Source of the DNA: JAVBUZ01 sp031554725
GTDB lineage: Bacteria > Bacillota > Clostridia > Lachnospirales > Lachnospiraceae
Reading direction: 5' to 3'
Assembly: GCA_031554725.1 (NCBI GenBank)
Contig: JAVBUZ010000162.1
Location: 1 to 8,319 of the forward strand
Length of the DNA stretch: 8,319 nucleotides
Both the position numbers and the translations under genes were made by a program. The first letter of the stretch is position 1; every line of letters starts with the position of its first letter. Under the pieces are notes generated by a model. It saw only the letters and a program-made list of their open reading frames with translations, was not told where the DNA came from and did no database searches. Shown here in pieces: positions 1 through 7,901 of this stretch.

Positions 1-425
1 ACCAAAGAAATTCCTATTTTTGTTGGGGTATATGTAATACAATCCAAGTAGTTGTTTTTTGATTCCTCAAGTGCTTGCTTATTAATATATGTTCCGGGGG
101 TTACAATACGAACTACTTCTCTTTTCACCAACCCCTTAGCAAGCTTAGGATCTTCTACCTGTTCGCAAATAGCAACCTTGTACCCTCTAGATACCAGTTT
201 GTTTAAATAACCCTCTACTGCATGATATGGAACACCACACATAGGAGCTCTTTCTTCTAAGCCACAGCTCTTCCCTGTTAGCGTAATTTCTAATTCTTTG
301 GTTACAGTAAGCGCATCATCAAAGAACATCTCATAAAAATCGCCCAAACGATAGAAAAGAATACAGTCCTTATATTCCTTTTTGGTTTCCATATATTGTT
401 GCATCATAGGGGTTAATTCTGCCAC
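1..425 (-). CDS. mutS: DNA mismatch repair protein MutS, N-terminal part (cut by window edge)
   Basis: This is the first 141 codons of MutS, the ATPase that recognises mismatched bases and starts methyl-independent or MutL-dependent repair. The reading frame runs off the left edge, so only the mismatch-recognition domain I is visible; the connector, lever, clamp and ATPase domains lie outside. The diagnostic element is the segment [11 protein letters not shown] at residues 28-38, which contains the Phe-x-Glu pair (F30, E32) that family knowledge identifies as inserting beside the mismatch. Further family-typical stretches are [10 protein letters not shown] (residues 60-69) and the [10 protein letters not shown] region (84-93), followed by [13 protein letters not shown]. 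The start is a GTG at 423-425: it is preceded on the minus strand by AAAGGAGAT about nine bases away, and translation from it gives the usual MutS N-terminus ([10 protein letters not shown]). The next ATG codons are inside this conserved stretch. The gene lies 27 bases after the SulP gene and is probably co-transcribed with it. Confidence 0.96.
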   Translation of the reverse strand, partial: MAELTPMMQQYMETKKEYKDCILFYRLGDFYEMFFDDALTVTKELEITLTGKSCGLEERAPMCGVPYHAVEGYLNKLVSRGYKVAICEQVEDPKLAKGLVKREVVRIVTPGTYINKQALEESKNNYLDCITYTPTKIGISL

Positions 426-452
426 GCTATTAATCTCCTTTGTACTTCTTCT

Positions 453-2102
453 TTATTGTAATTCCTTAGCACGCAAAATAGCATCATCTATATGCTCGCA
501 AAAATTTTCACTACCAACCATTTCTATAAAGCCCGCCTTTTTCATAACAGATAGGGGTTGTTCGCTTACATGAGAAAAAAGCAAATGCACTTTTTTCTTT
601 TTACAATTTTCGCATAGCTGTATTAAACTTCGCATCGCAGTTGCATCAAGTGCGCTTACACTTCGCATGCGAATAATCAAGCATTTCATCTTTTCTTCTA
701 CTGCAATATTTAAAATTTTATCTGCTACTCCAAAAAACATCGGACCACTTATTTCATAAACAACCGTCTCCCTAGGTACCGTCCTTAGGCTTGTACTATC
801 GGCATCATCATCTTCATCAAGATATTCCCATTCCTCTATCTGGGTTACTTCACTCATACGTTTTACAAATAAAACAAAGGTTGATATCAGCCCTACTTCA
901 ATAGCAACTACCAAATCAAAAACAACCGCAAGTAAGAAGGTTAATACTAATACAACAATATCACTTTTAGGCGCTGTTTTGCATAAATAAACAACTCTTT
1001 TCCACTCAGACATATTATACGCCACCATAAAAAGAATTGCTGCTATTGTTGGCATTGGAATCAGTGCAACATAAGGCATTAAAACTACCAAAATAACAAG
1101 TAAGGTTATCGAATGAACCATTCCTGCTACTGGTGTTCTACCACCATTTTTTACATTTGCAGCTGTTCTTGCCATAGCTCCGGTTGCCGGAATACCACCA
1201 AAAAGAACTGACGCTATATTACCAACACCTTGCGCAATGAGCTCTGTATTAGATTTATGCTTACTGTTTACCATACCATCAGTTACCACACAAGAAAGCA
1301 AAGACTCCATGGCGGCTAATATAGCTATCGTAAAGGCATCTGGCAAAACATTCTTTATCGTAACCAACTTAATTACCGGAATTGAAAATCTTGGTAATTT
1401 ATTGGATATTTCATATAAATCCTTGATGGTATTTACCTTCATATCCAAGCCATTTACCATCAAAATACCTACTAAGACGGCAATAAGTGAGGGTGGAATT
1501 TTCTTAAAAAATCCCGGAAGCATTGGCCAAATAATTAAAATAGTCAAACTAACTAAGCCAACAAAAACTGCTGAGTAGTTAATAGTCTCTAAAAATAAAA
1601 ATACTGCCCCTAATTTATCAATGGTTTCTATTAAAGGTTCCTCTGTGACAATTGTAAGCCCTAAAAAGTCTTTGATTTGTCCAATAAAAATGGTTACCGC
1701 AATACCAAAAGTAAAGCCTGCCGTAATCGTGCAGGGAATAAATTTAATCAGCGTTCCTAGTCTAAAAACGCCCATGAGTATCAAAAATATACCTACCAAA
1801 ATGGAAGCAACTACTAGACCATCCATACCATTTTTTGCCACAATGCCTGCCACAATCGTTGCAAATGCTGCTGTTGGCCCGGCTATTTGTACTCTACTTC
1901 CGCCTAAAAAGGCAACCACAAAACCTGCTATAATAGACGTATATATTCCTCTTTCTGGAGTTACGCCCGAAGCTAGTGCTAGTGATATTGATAGAGGTAG
2001 GGCAATAATTGCCACAACAATTCCTGCAATCACATCTTTCATAAATTGTGCTTTTGTATATGTTTTCATTACCGAAAATAATTTTGGTTTTATCTTTTCC
2101 AT
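453..2102 (-). CDS. SulP-family anion transporter with C-terminal STAS domain
   Basis: A 549-residue integral membrane protein of the SulP (SLC26) family, which moves sulfate, bicarbonate, dicarboxylates or other anions across the cytoplasmic membrane. The membrane core occupies roughly residues 20-415, with many hydrophobic segments. The family's N-terminal signature is at about 25-80 and ends in AGPTAAF; MESLLSCVVTDGM (265-277) carries the conserved Glu, and GGIPATGAMARTAANVKNGGRT (302-323) is a further conserved block. An acidic linker at 421-435 leads into a cytoplasmic STAS domain (about 445-545). In the STAS loop the residues are D486-A487-T488, so the position matching the phosphorylated serine of SpoIIAA-type anti-anti-sigma factors is Ala, which is usual for SulP proteins. 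The ATG start has a weak AAGGGA site eleven bases upstream. The gene begins 21 bases after miaB. The substrate cannot be deduced: bacterial relatives include bicarbonate carriers (BicA) and the dicarboxylate carrier DauA, and no neighbouring gene points to either. Confidence 0.93.
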   Translation of the reverse strand: MEKIKPKLFSVMKTYTKAQFMKDVIAGIVVAIIALPLSISLALASGVTPERGIYTSIIAGFVVAFLGGSRVQIAGPTAAFATIVAGIVAKNGMDGLVVASILVGIFLILMGVFRLGTLIKFIPCTITAGFTFGIAVTIFIGQIKDFLGLTIVTEEPLIETIDKLGAVFLFLETINYSAVFVGLVSLTILIIWPMLPGFFKKIPPSLIAVLVGILMVNGLDMKVNTIKDLYEISNKLPRFSIPVIKLVTIKNVLPDAFTIAILAAMESLLSCVVTDGMVNSKHKSNTELIAQGVGNIASVLFGGIPATGAMARTAANVKNGGRTPVAGMVHSITLLVILVVLMPYVALIPMPTIAAILFMVAYNMSEWKRVVYLCKTAPKSDIVVLVLTFLLAVVFDLVVAIEVGLISTFVLFVKRMSEVTQIEEWEYLDEDDDADSTSLRTVPRETVVYEISGPMFFGVADKILNIAVEEKMKCLIIRMRSVSALDATAMRSLIQLCENCKKKKVHLLFSHVSEQPLSVMKKAGFIEMVGSENFCEHIDDAILRAKELQ

Positions 2103-2123
2103 GATGCTTTTGTCCCTTGTATA

Positions 2124-3545
2124 TTAAATTAAACTCCCCATATAATAGAAGCCTTTACATTCATCCATCTTCACCTTAACAATGGTTCCGATTAGCTTTT
2201 TATCACCTTCAAAATGAACTAATACGTTTTGAGAAGTCCTACCAGTCATAAGCGCCTCATCATGTTCATTAACTTCCTCAACTAAAACATCAAGAATTTG
2301 ACCTTCAAAGCGCTGAGTTTGCTTTCTAGTCATGCTTCGCACTTCTTCTAACACCTTATCAAAGCCAAGCTTTACCTGTTCTTCAGGCACTTGATTTTCC
2401 ATAGCGGCAGCTGGTGTTCCCGTTCTTTTTGAATAAATATAGGTAAAAGCATTATCATATTCTACCTGGCGTATGACAGCTATGGTTTCTTCTACATCCT
2501 CCATAGTTTCCCCAGGAAAACCGACAATAATATCTGTTGTAATTGATATATCGGGAATTTCCTCTCTAATATGCTTTGCAAGTGCTATGTACTGCTCCTT
2601 CGTATAACGTCTATTCATTGCCGTCAAAATATTAGTTGAACCAGACTGTAGTGGCAAATGTAAATGTTTACAAATCTTCTTAGAATTTTTCATAACCTGA
2701 ATCAGCTCTTCTGATAAATCTTTTGGATGAGAAGTCATAAAGCGAATTCTTTCTAACCCTTCTATTCTTTCAATCTCCACCAATAATTCCGCAAAAGACA
2801 TTGGTGTTTCAAAATTCTTTCCATATGAATTTACATTTTGTCCTAAAAGCATAATTTCCACTACACCTTCTGCAACTAGAGACTGAATCTCTTTTATGAT
2901 ATCTTTTGGATGTCGACTTCTCTCTCTACCTCTAACATAGGGAACAATACAGTAACTACAAAAATTGTTACAGCCAAACATAATATTTATGCCTGACTTA
3001 AAAGCATATTTTCTTTCTACTGGAAGCTCTTCTACAATTTTATCGGTATCCTTCCAAATATCAATTACCATACCTTTATTTTCAAAGGTACTAGTAAGAA
3101 GCTCTGCAAACTTAAAGATATTGTGCGTTCCAAATATTAGATTTACAAAACGATAGCTTGTCTTAAGTTTTTCAATAACAGAAGGCTCTTGCATCATACA
3201 GCCACAAAGAGCTATTTTCATTTGAGGATTTTTGCTTTTTAGTCTTTTTAATTCTCCAAGTCTTCCATATACCTTTTGATTGGCATTATCTCTAACCGTA
3301 CAGGTGTTGAAAATAACAAAGTCCGCATTTTCATCTTCAATTACTTCATAGCCTACAAGCTCAAGTATTCCCACTAATTTTTCAGAGTCTCTTGCATTCA
3401 TCTGACACCCAAAGGTGGTTACACAGCAGGTCAACTTATGTCCCGCCTCTTTTGAAGCCTCTTCTACATATTTTTTTGCCTTTTCGATGAAATAAAACTG
3501 TCTTTTCGTTTCATCCACTGGAATATTATCTAACATTTCATTCAT
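2124..3545 (-). CDS. miaB: tRNA (N6-isopentenyl adenosine-37-C2)-methylthiotransferase MiaB
   Basis: A 473-residue radical SAM enzyme that adds a methylthio group to i6A37 of tRNAs reading codons beginning with U, giving ms2i6A. The N-terminal UPF0004 domain (about 38-150) shows the three cluster-binding cysteines in their usual settings: GCQMN (C47), NTCTVR (C82) and GCMMQ (C116). The radical SAM motif GCNNFCSYC supplies C192, C196 and C199 for the second 4Fe-4S cluster. A TRAM RNA-binding domain fills about 409-472. The family-typical LPLQSGS and DIIVGFPGET segments are present. The protein has about 35 residues ahead of the UPF0004 domain, more than E. coli MiaB; this extension begins with MNEMLDNIPV and is hydrophilic. 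The first ATG is preferred because AGAAGGT lies about eleven bases before it, whereas the ATG three codons later is too far from it. MiaB is favoured over the paralogues MtaB and RimO by the motif details and by mutS close downstream. It begins 15 bases after pepT. Confidence 0.97.
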   Translation of the reverse strand: MNEMLDNIPVDETKRQFYFIEKAKKYVEEASKEAGHKLTCCVTTFGCQMNARDSEKLVGILELVGYEVIEDENADFVIFNTCTVRDNANQKVYGRLGELKRLKSKNPQMKIALCGCMMQEPSVIEKLKTSYRFVNLIFGTHNIFKFAELLTSTFENKGMVIDIWKDTDKIVEELPVERKYAFKSGINIMFGCNNFCSYCIVPYVRGRERSRHPKDIIKEIQSLVAEGVVEIMLLGQNVNSYGKNFETPMSFAELLVEIERIEGLERIRFMTSHPKDLSEELIQVMKNSKKICKHLHLPLQSGSTNILTAMNRRYTKEQYIALAKHIREEIPDISITTDIIVGFPGETMEDVEETIAVIRQVEYDNAFTYIYSKRTGTPAAAMENQVPEEQVKLGFDKVLEEVRSMTRKQTQRFEGQILDVLVEEVNEHDEALMTGRTSQNVLVHFEGDKKLIGTIVKVKMDECKGFYYMGSLI

Positions 3546-3560
3546 TATCTTTTTTACCTT

Positions 3561-4799
3561 CTATGCTTCACTTTTTCCGTATTTCTCAGCAATTCTAACA
3601 AGTAGTTCTACATTCTTTTCCATGGACTGTATACATGCAAATTCATGCTTTCCATGGAAGTTTTCTCCGCCTGTACCCAAGTTGGGGCAAGGAAGTCCCA
3701 TATAAGAAAGTCTTGCGCCATCCGTTCCACCCCTTATAGGTGTTATTGAAGGCATTATCTCAAGCTCTTGCATTGCCTCCTTGGCATTGTTGATTAAATG
3801 CATATGCTGTTCAATAATTTCTTTCATGTTGAAATAGGAATCTTTCAATTCAATAACTACAGTACCTTCTCCGTATTTCTGATTTAAAAAGTCACCTACT
3901 TTTAAAAAGAACGATTTCTTGCTTTCAAATTTTTCTCTGTCATGATCACGAATAATATAATCTGCTATGGTTTTTTCTACATTTCCTTTTACAGAATCCA
4001 AATGATAAAAGCCTTCATACTTTTCTGTATACATAGGATTTTCACTTACGGGAAGTAAGGACTGAAGCTCCTGCAAAACCAAAACAGCGTTTATCATTTT
4101 GTTTTTTGCATCTCCTGGATGTACGCTTCTTCCATTTACCGTTACCTTTGCGCCCGCTGCGTTAAAGCACTCATATTCAATTTCGCCAATCTTGCCGCCA
4201 TCAACCGTGTAGGCAAAATCTGCGCCAAACAAGTCTACATCAAAATAATCTGCCCCAGCGCCTACTTCTTCATCAGGTGTAAATGCAATTCTTATTTTCC
4301 CATGTGCAAGTTCAGGTTTACTTATAAGAGTTTCTGCCATGGTCATGATTTCAGCAACGCCTGCCTTGTCATCTGCGCCAAGCAAAGTTGTTCCATCTGT
4401 TACAATTAAATCTTGTCCTACATACTCTAATAGATTAGGAAAATCGCTAGTTTTTGTTACTACTTTTTCTTCCTCATTTAAAACAATATCTTTTCCATCA
4501 TATGTCTCAATGATACGAGGATTCACATTCGTTCCAGACGCTGCTGGTGCCGTATCCATATGTGCTACAAAACCTAACACTGGTGCCTTTTCTAATCCTT
4601 TCGTTGCTGGTATTGTTGCATAAACATAACAATGCTCTTTTTCATAAACCACATCCTGAGCCCCGATTTTTTCTAATTGTGCTGCTAAAACTTTTGCTAG
4701 CTCATGTTGTTTAAGTGTCGTTGGAGTTGTTCCGCTTTCTTCATCAGACTGTGTATCCATTTTTATATATTGTAAAAAATAATCTATAACCTTTGACAT
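3561..4799 (-). CDS. pepT: Peptidase T (tripeptide aminopeptidase)
   Basis: A 412-residue zinc-dependent cytoplasmic aminopeptidase of the M20B family that removes the N-terminal residue of tripeptides. By comparison with known PepT, all metal and catalytic residues are visible: HMDT gives H80 and D82; GADDKAG gives D143; TPDEEVG gives catalytic E177 and ligand E178; TVDGG gives D200; and NFHGKHEF gives H382. The lid/dimerisation domain lies between about residues 208 and 320 and begins with the [14 protein letters not shown] stretch. The frame stays open a further 32 codons upstream to a GTG at 4895, but I chose the ATG at 4797-4799. It has AAAAGGAA seven bases before it, translation from it gives the standard N-terminus ([20 protein letters not shown]), and the upstream extension lies across an inverted repeat and has no ribosome binding site. 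It is the first gene of the pepT-miaB-sulP-mutS group and probably works in peptide recycling. Confidence 0.96.
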   Translation of the reverse strand: MSKVIDYFLQYIKMDTQSDEESGTTPTTLKQHELAKVLAAQLEKIGAQDVVYEKEHCYVYATIPATKGLEKAPVLGFVAHMDTAPAASGTNVNPRIIETYDGKDIVLNEEEKVVTKTSDFPNLLEYVGQDLIVTDGTTLLGADDKAGVAEIMTMAETLISKPELAHGKIRIAFTPDEEVGAGADYFDVDLFGADFAYTVDGGKIGEIEYECFNAAGAKVTVNGRSVHPGDAKNKMINAVLVLQELQSLLPVSENPMYTEKYEGFYHLDSVKGNVEKTIADYIIRDHDREKFESKKSFFLKVGDFLNQKYGEGTVVIELKDSYFNMKEIIEQHMHLINNAKEAMQELEIMPSITPIRGGTDGARLSYMGLPCPNLGTGGENFHGKHEFACIQSMEKNVELLVRIAEKYGKSEA

Positions 4800-4820
4800 T
4801 GTTCTATTCCTTTTCCTTTC

Positions 4821-4841
4821 AAGAGTAGTCTCACTTCTCTT
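4821..4841 (-). promoter_or_regulatory. Small dyad just upstream of the pepT ribosome binding site
   Basis: On the minus strand a 21-base imperfect palindrome reads AAGAG-A-AGT, a GAG centre, then ACT-A-CTCTT. This gives five plus three base pairs around a single A-A mismatch. It ends directly before the GAAAGGAAAAGGAA ribosome binding region of pepT. It could be an operator, a 5' leader hairpin, or chance; the loop is small and the stem only moderately stable. No convincing -35/-10 pair was found in this gap, although TATATT and TATAAG elements occur just upstream of it. Confidence 0.3.
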
Positions 4842-4845
4842 ATAC

Positions 4846-4903
4846 AAAAATATAACCGGATTCTTCTTCGGAATTGATACAATACCAAATTTCACCGGTT
4901 ATA
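4846..4903 (-). terminator. Nested inverted repeat with T-run after proA, probable terminator
   Basis: The arms TATAACCGG and CCGGTTATA (plus-strand positions 4851-4859 and 4895-4903) are perfect 9-bp inverted repeats separated by 35 bases. On the minus strand the second arm runs straight into TTTTT, the layout of a Rho-independent terminator placed 11 bases after the proA stop codon. Inside the loop, at 4870-4886, sits a second dyad, GGtATTG-TAT-CAATtCC, centred within one base of the outer one. The large loop is unusual for a simple terminator, but the inner hairpin would bring the outer arms together. It probably ends the proBA operon transcript; an attenuator or a protein-binding site is possible. 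Confidence 0.5.
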
Positions 4904-4913
4904 AAACTTAACT

Positions 4914-6161
4914 CTATGGGCGTATCTGACCATTTCCTAAGATAGTATACTTGTAAGAAGTTAGCTCATTCAGTCCCATTGGGCCTCTTGCATGTAATTT
5001 CTGAGTACTAATGCCAATTTCTGCACCAAACCCAAATTCAAAACCATCAGTAAATCTTGTAGAAGCATTTACATATACGCAAGCTGCATCTACCTCATTT
5101 AAAAACTTGTCTGTGGTTTCCTGATTGCTCGTAATAATTGCTTCGGAATGCTTTGTATTATACTTGTTAATATGCGCAATCGCCTCATCTACAGTATGCA
5201 CTGTTTTCATAGAAATTATATAATCCAAAAATTCAGCTGCGTAGTCCTCCTGGGTAGCAACTGTACTATCTGGCAGAATCTTGCATACCTCTTCGTCTCC
5301 ACGAATCTCTACTTGCTTTTCCTTTAATGGGGAATATACTCTCTTTAAAAATTCATCCTTTACATCCTCATGTATTACTAAGGACTCACAAGCATTACAT
5401 ACACCAATACGCTGTGTCTTAGCATTTATAACAATTTCAACTGCCATATCTAAATCTGCCTCTTTATCAACGTATATATGGCAATTTCCTGTTCCAGTCT
5501 CTATAACTGGTATTGTGCTATTTTCTACGACTGCACGTATAAGTCCCGCTCCTCCACGTGGAATTAGTACATCCACATATTGTTTAAGCTTCATGAATTC
5601 AGAAGTCACTGCTCTATCTGTATCCTCAATTAATTGAAGGGCATCCTCTGTAATTTGGCACTGCGTAAGGGCCATACGAATAACCTTTGTTATGGCAATG
5701 TTAGAATGTATTGCGTCACTTCCACCCTTTAAAATAACTGCATTCCCTGTTTTAAAGCAAAGGCCAAAAGCATCCGCTGTAACATTAGGTCTGGACTCAT
5801 AAATAATTCCAATTACCCCCATAGGAACACGTCTTTTCTGGATGTAAAGCCCATTTGAGCGTTTTACCTCTTCCATAATCTCTCCGATAGGGTCATTTAA
5901 GTCAACAATCTGTCTTAGTCCTTCTGCCATAGCCTCGATGCGTTCTTTGGTTAGACGAAGTCTATCTAGTAACGCCACATGCATGCCATTTGCTTCTCCG
6001 GCCTTAATATCTATATCATTTTGTGCAAGGATAAAGGGAGTTTCTTTCTCGAGCGCAGTCGCAACCGCTAAAAGAGCATCATTTTTCTCTTTTGATGTTG
6101 TTCTTTGTAGTACATATTTTGCCTCTACGGCTTTTTGTCCCATCTCGTTTAAATTTGTCAT
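4914..6161 (-). CDS. proA: Glutamate-5-semialdehyde dehydrogenase (gamma-glutamyl phosphate reductase)
   Basis: A 415-residue member of the aldehyde dehydrogenase superfamily that reduces gamma-glutamyl phosphate with NADPH to glutamate-5-semialdehyde, the second step of proline synthesis. Recognisable family blocks are [19 protein letters not shown] (110-128), the nucleotide-binding [10 protein letters not shown] (141-150), [10 protein letters not shown] (199-208), and [11 protein letters not shown] (251-261), in which C255 is the expected catalytic cysteine. The C-terminal segment [20 protein letters not shown] (367-386) is also typical. Length is close to the E. coli enzyme (417). An ATG seven codons further up, at 6182, is in frame, but the start at 6159-6161 is chosen because GGAGG stands six bases before it and it yields the usual N-terminus. 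The gene begins 34 bases after the cyclo-ligase gene and completes the proline branch begun by proB in the same transcript. Its end is followed by a probable terminator. Confidence 0.97.
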   Translation of the reverse strand: MTNLNEMGQKAVEAKYVLQRTTSKEKNDALLAVATALEKETPFILAQNDIDIKAGEANGMHVALLDRLRLTKERIEAMAEGLRQIVDLNDPIGEIMEEVKRSNGLYIQKRRVPMGVIGIIYESRPNVTADAFGLCFKTGNAVILKGGSDAIHSNIAITKVIRMALTQCQITEDALQLIEDTDRAVTSEFMKLKQYVDVLIPRGGAGLIRAVVENSTIPVIETGTGNCHIYVDKEADLDMAVEIVINAKTQRIGVCNACESLVIHEDVKDEFLKRVYSPLKEKQVEIRGDEEVCKILPDSTVATQEDYAAEFLDYIISMKTVHTVDEAIAHINKYNTKHSEAIITSNQETTDKFLNEVDAACVYVNASTRFTDGFEFGFGAEIGISTQKLHARGPMGLNELTSYKYTILGNGQIRP

Positions 6162-6195
6162 ACGAAACCTCCATTTGTCCATTTATATTCTTAAA

Positions 6196-6747
6196 CTAAA
6201 AACAAATAATTTGATCTGGTCTTTTATCTGTTTCTACACTTGGTACTGCTTCTACAAGCTGACATTTATAACCAATTGCTATGGTATGTAGAGTCTCCTT
6301 GTCTTGTAAAAATCTGTCATAAAAACCCTTTCCATATCCTAGTCTATTTCTAAACTTATCAAAGGCTACCCCAGGCATAATCATAAGTGTATGCTCGGCC
6401 ATATCCTTTGTATATGTAAACAGCGACTTGGTCTTGCTTGGTTCTAAAATACCTTTAAACCCCTCTTCCAATTGATCTTTTGCTTCCACTTGGTAAAAGT
6501 TTATATTTTCTCCTTCTACCCTAGGTGCATATACCTTTTTCTTTTTCTCTAAGGCATCTTTTAATATCATTTTAGTATCAATTTCGCTACTATAACTTAA
6601 AAACATCAAAATATGACTAGCCTTGTAATACCACTGATGCCCTAATATTTTTTCTGTAACTAACAAGTTTCCTTTGTCACGTTCAAGCTTGCTCAAGCTA
6701 TCTCGTTCTAGCAACACTTTTTTTCGTATTTCCTGCTTTGTTTCCAT
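6196..6747 (-). CDS. 5-formyltetrahydrofolate cyclo-ligase
   Basis: A 183-residue cytoplasmic enzyme that converts 5-formyltetrahydrofolate to 5,10-methenyltetrahydrofolate using ATP, returning a storage or inhibitory folate to the one-carbon pool. The family hallmark is MPGVAFDKFRNRLGYGKGFYDRFL at 124-147, with the Gly- and Lys-rich ATP/phosphate-binding loop RLGYGKGFYD. The N-terminal basic KQEIRKKVLLERD (4-16), the SYSSEIDT segment (51-58) and KKVYAPRV (70-77) also fit. Length is normal for the family (about 180-200). The ATG start has AAGGGAA about eight bases upstream. The gene is 23 bases downstream of the DUF896 gene and 34 bases upstream of proA, inside the probable proline operon. 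It has no direct biochemical link with proline synthesis, so the arrangement is more likely one of shared expression. Names in use elsewhere (yqgN, fau, mthfs) vary, so no symbol is given. Confidence 0.93.
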   Translation of the reverse strand: METKQEIRKKVLLERDSLSKLERDKGNLLVTEKILGHQWYYKASHILMFLSYSSEIDTKMILKDALEKKKKVYAPRVEGENINFYQVEAKDQLEEGFKGILEPSKTKSLFTYTKDMAEHTLMIMPGVAFDKFRNRLGYGKGFYDRFLQDKETLHTIAIGYKCQLVEAVPSVETDKRPDQIICF

Positions 6748-6770
6748 AAAGAATTCCCTTACATTGGTTA

Positions 6771-6986
6771 TTACTTTTCTGCAAATTTTTCGCCTAAGTT
6801 TTCTACGCTTCCATCTTCATTTTGGATATCAATACTGTTTAGCTGGCCTCTTAGGTTTGCACGAACATTTTGCACATATTCTTTTCGTAGTGCCCCCTGT
6901 TCTTCCTTTTCCGCATCAGTCAAGCCTTCTGCTTTTGATTTATGATATAGCTCATTAATTCTTGCAATTTTTTGTTCTAAGTTCAT
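6771..6986 (-). CDS. DUF896 (UPF0291, YnzC-like) small protein
   Basis: A 71-residue, highly charged and probably cytoplasmic protein. The sequence fits DUF896: ARINELYHKSKAEGLTDAEK (8-27), EEQGALRKEYVQNVRANLR (28-46), then a QLNSIDIQ segment. The family is known from B. subtilis YnzC, which forms a short helical hairpin; its biochemical role is unknown, although ynzC lies in the SOS-induced yneA operon. The two helices would be about residues 3-18 and 24-48; the acidic tail (50-71, ending NLGEKFAEK) appears disordered. The ATG start is supported by AAAGGA five bases upstream. The gene starts 14 bases after the proB stop codon. No transmembrane segment, signal peptide or metal-binding cluster is visible, and no function can be assigned beyond family membership. 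Confidence 0.9.
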   Translation of the reverse strand: MNLEQKIARINELYHKSKAEGLTDAEKEEQGALRKEYVQNVRANLRGQLNSIDIQNEDGSVENLGEKFAEK

Positions 6987-7000
6987 GATAATCCTTTCTT

Positions 7001-7885
7001 TTACTTATGTAGGTTATTTACAAAATCAGGCAAATCAAAATCTTTATCCTCATTTGCCTTAAATAGAGTTCCCACATTAGTACCATTCATAATACGGTGT
7101 AATACACCAACATCCTTACTGTTAGCAATAATCATATCGGTTCCTGAGTTGGTAGCTATTTTAGCAGCAACCATTTTGGTATTCATACCACCGGTTCCGA
7201 CATTGCTTCCTGTACTTGCCTTACCCATATTGGTGTATTCTTCGGTCAATTCTTCTACCACTTCAATAAACTGCGCATCGGGATTCTTTCTTGGATCATC
7301 CGTATATAGTCCGTCAATATCAGATAGTAGAATCAGTAAATCCGCTCCCACCAAAGCTGCTACGATCGCAGAAAGGGTATCATTATCTCCAATAAGGGTA
7401 TCGTTTTCACCCACATGGATTTCATATGTAGCAATGGTATCATTTTCATTAACAATCGGGATAATTCCCATATCTAAAAGTTCTGAAAATGTATTGTTTG
7501 CGTTAAAACGATTATGGTCATCCACAATGGTATTCTTTGTCATAAGAATCTGTGCAACAATCTGATTATATTCTGCGAATATTTTCTGATAAGTCATCAT
7601 CAGCCTTGCTTGACCTACTGCTGCGCAAGCTTGCTTATATGCCAGGGGATTGGATGCTGCATCTGCCCTCTTTGTAGCATTTACTGCCTTTTTCCCTACG
7701 GCAATTGCCCCTGATGTTACTAACACAACATCCTTGCCTTGATTACGAATGTCACATAGCTCTCTTACTAATTTTTCTAGCTTTATATAATCTAAGTCGC
7801 CTGTCTCTGGATGCTGCAAAGATGAAGAACCTATTTTTACAACAATCCTTTTTTTATCTTTCATCAACTCACGATATTTCGTCAT
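7001..7885 (-). CDS. proB: Glutamate 5-kinase, short form without PUA domain
   Basis: A 294-residue amino acid kinase that phosphorylates the gamma-carboxyl of glutamate with ATP, the committed step of proline synthesis and the usual point of feedback inhibition by proline. Kinase-fold motifs are VVKIGSS (15-21), VTSGAIAVG (56-64), PIVNENDT (143-150), GDNDTLSA (166-173), LLSDIDGLYTDDPR (186-199) and GTGGMNTKMVAAKIA (230-244). The kinase domain ends near residue 275. There is no C-terminal PUA domain of the sort that brings the E. coli enzyme to 367 residues; only a short tail ending DLPDFVNNLHK follows. Short forms are known in other Firmicutes, so this is not read as a truncation. The ATG start has AGGAG eight bases upstream. 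The preceding dehydrogenase gene ends 50 bases before the start, and no T-box leader could fit in that gap. Confidence 0.96.
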   Translation of the reverse strand: MTKYRELMKDKKRIVVKIGSSSLQHPETGDLDYIKLEKLVRELCDIRNQGKDVVLVTSGAIAVGKKAVNATKRADAASNPLAYKQACAAVGQARLMMTYQKIFAEYNQIVAQILMTKNTIVDDHNRFNANNTFSELLDMGIIPIVNENDTIATYEIHVGENDTLIGDNDTLSAIVAALVGADLLILLSDIDGLYTDDPRKNPDAQFIEVVEELTEEYTNMGKASTGSNVGTGGMNTKMVAAKIATNSGTDMIIANSKDVGVLHRIMNGTNVGTLFKANEDKDFDLPDFVNNLHK

Positions 7886-7901
7886 GACCTTTTCTCCTAG
7901 C

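Noticed and set aside
1621..2127. Plus-strand open frame of 168 codons opposite the SulP gene, and similar plus-strand frames elsewhere
   Set aside because: These lie antisense to well-supported genes, have no recognisable domains or ribosome binding sites, and have the low-complexity composition expected from mirrored codons.
4839..4854. TATATT and TATAAG as a pepT -10 element
   Set aside because: At 16 to 18 base spacing the upstream hexamers (for example TCAATT or AGAAGA) do not resemble TTGACA, so no promoter could be called.
4800..4895. A 32-codon N-terminal extension of PepT beginning at a GTG at 4893-4895
   Set aside because: There is no ribosome binding site before the GTG, the stretch overlaps the inverted repeat and T-run, and the ATG at 4799 has a good site and gives the family-standard N-terminus.
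6162..6182. A seven-codon longer ProA starting at the ATG at 6180-6182
   Set aside because: The downstream ATG has a GGAGG site six bases before it and yields the usual ProA N-terminus; the longer start has no such site, and its codons would include that GGAGG.
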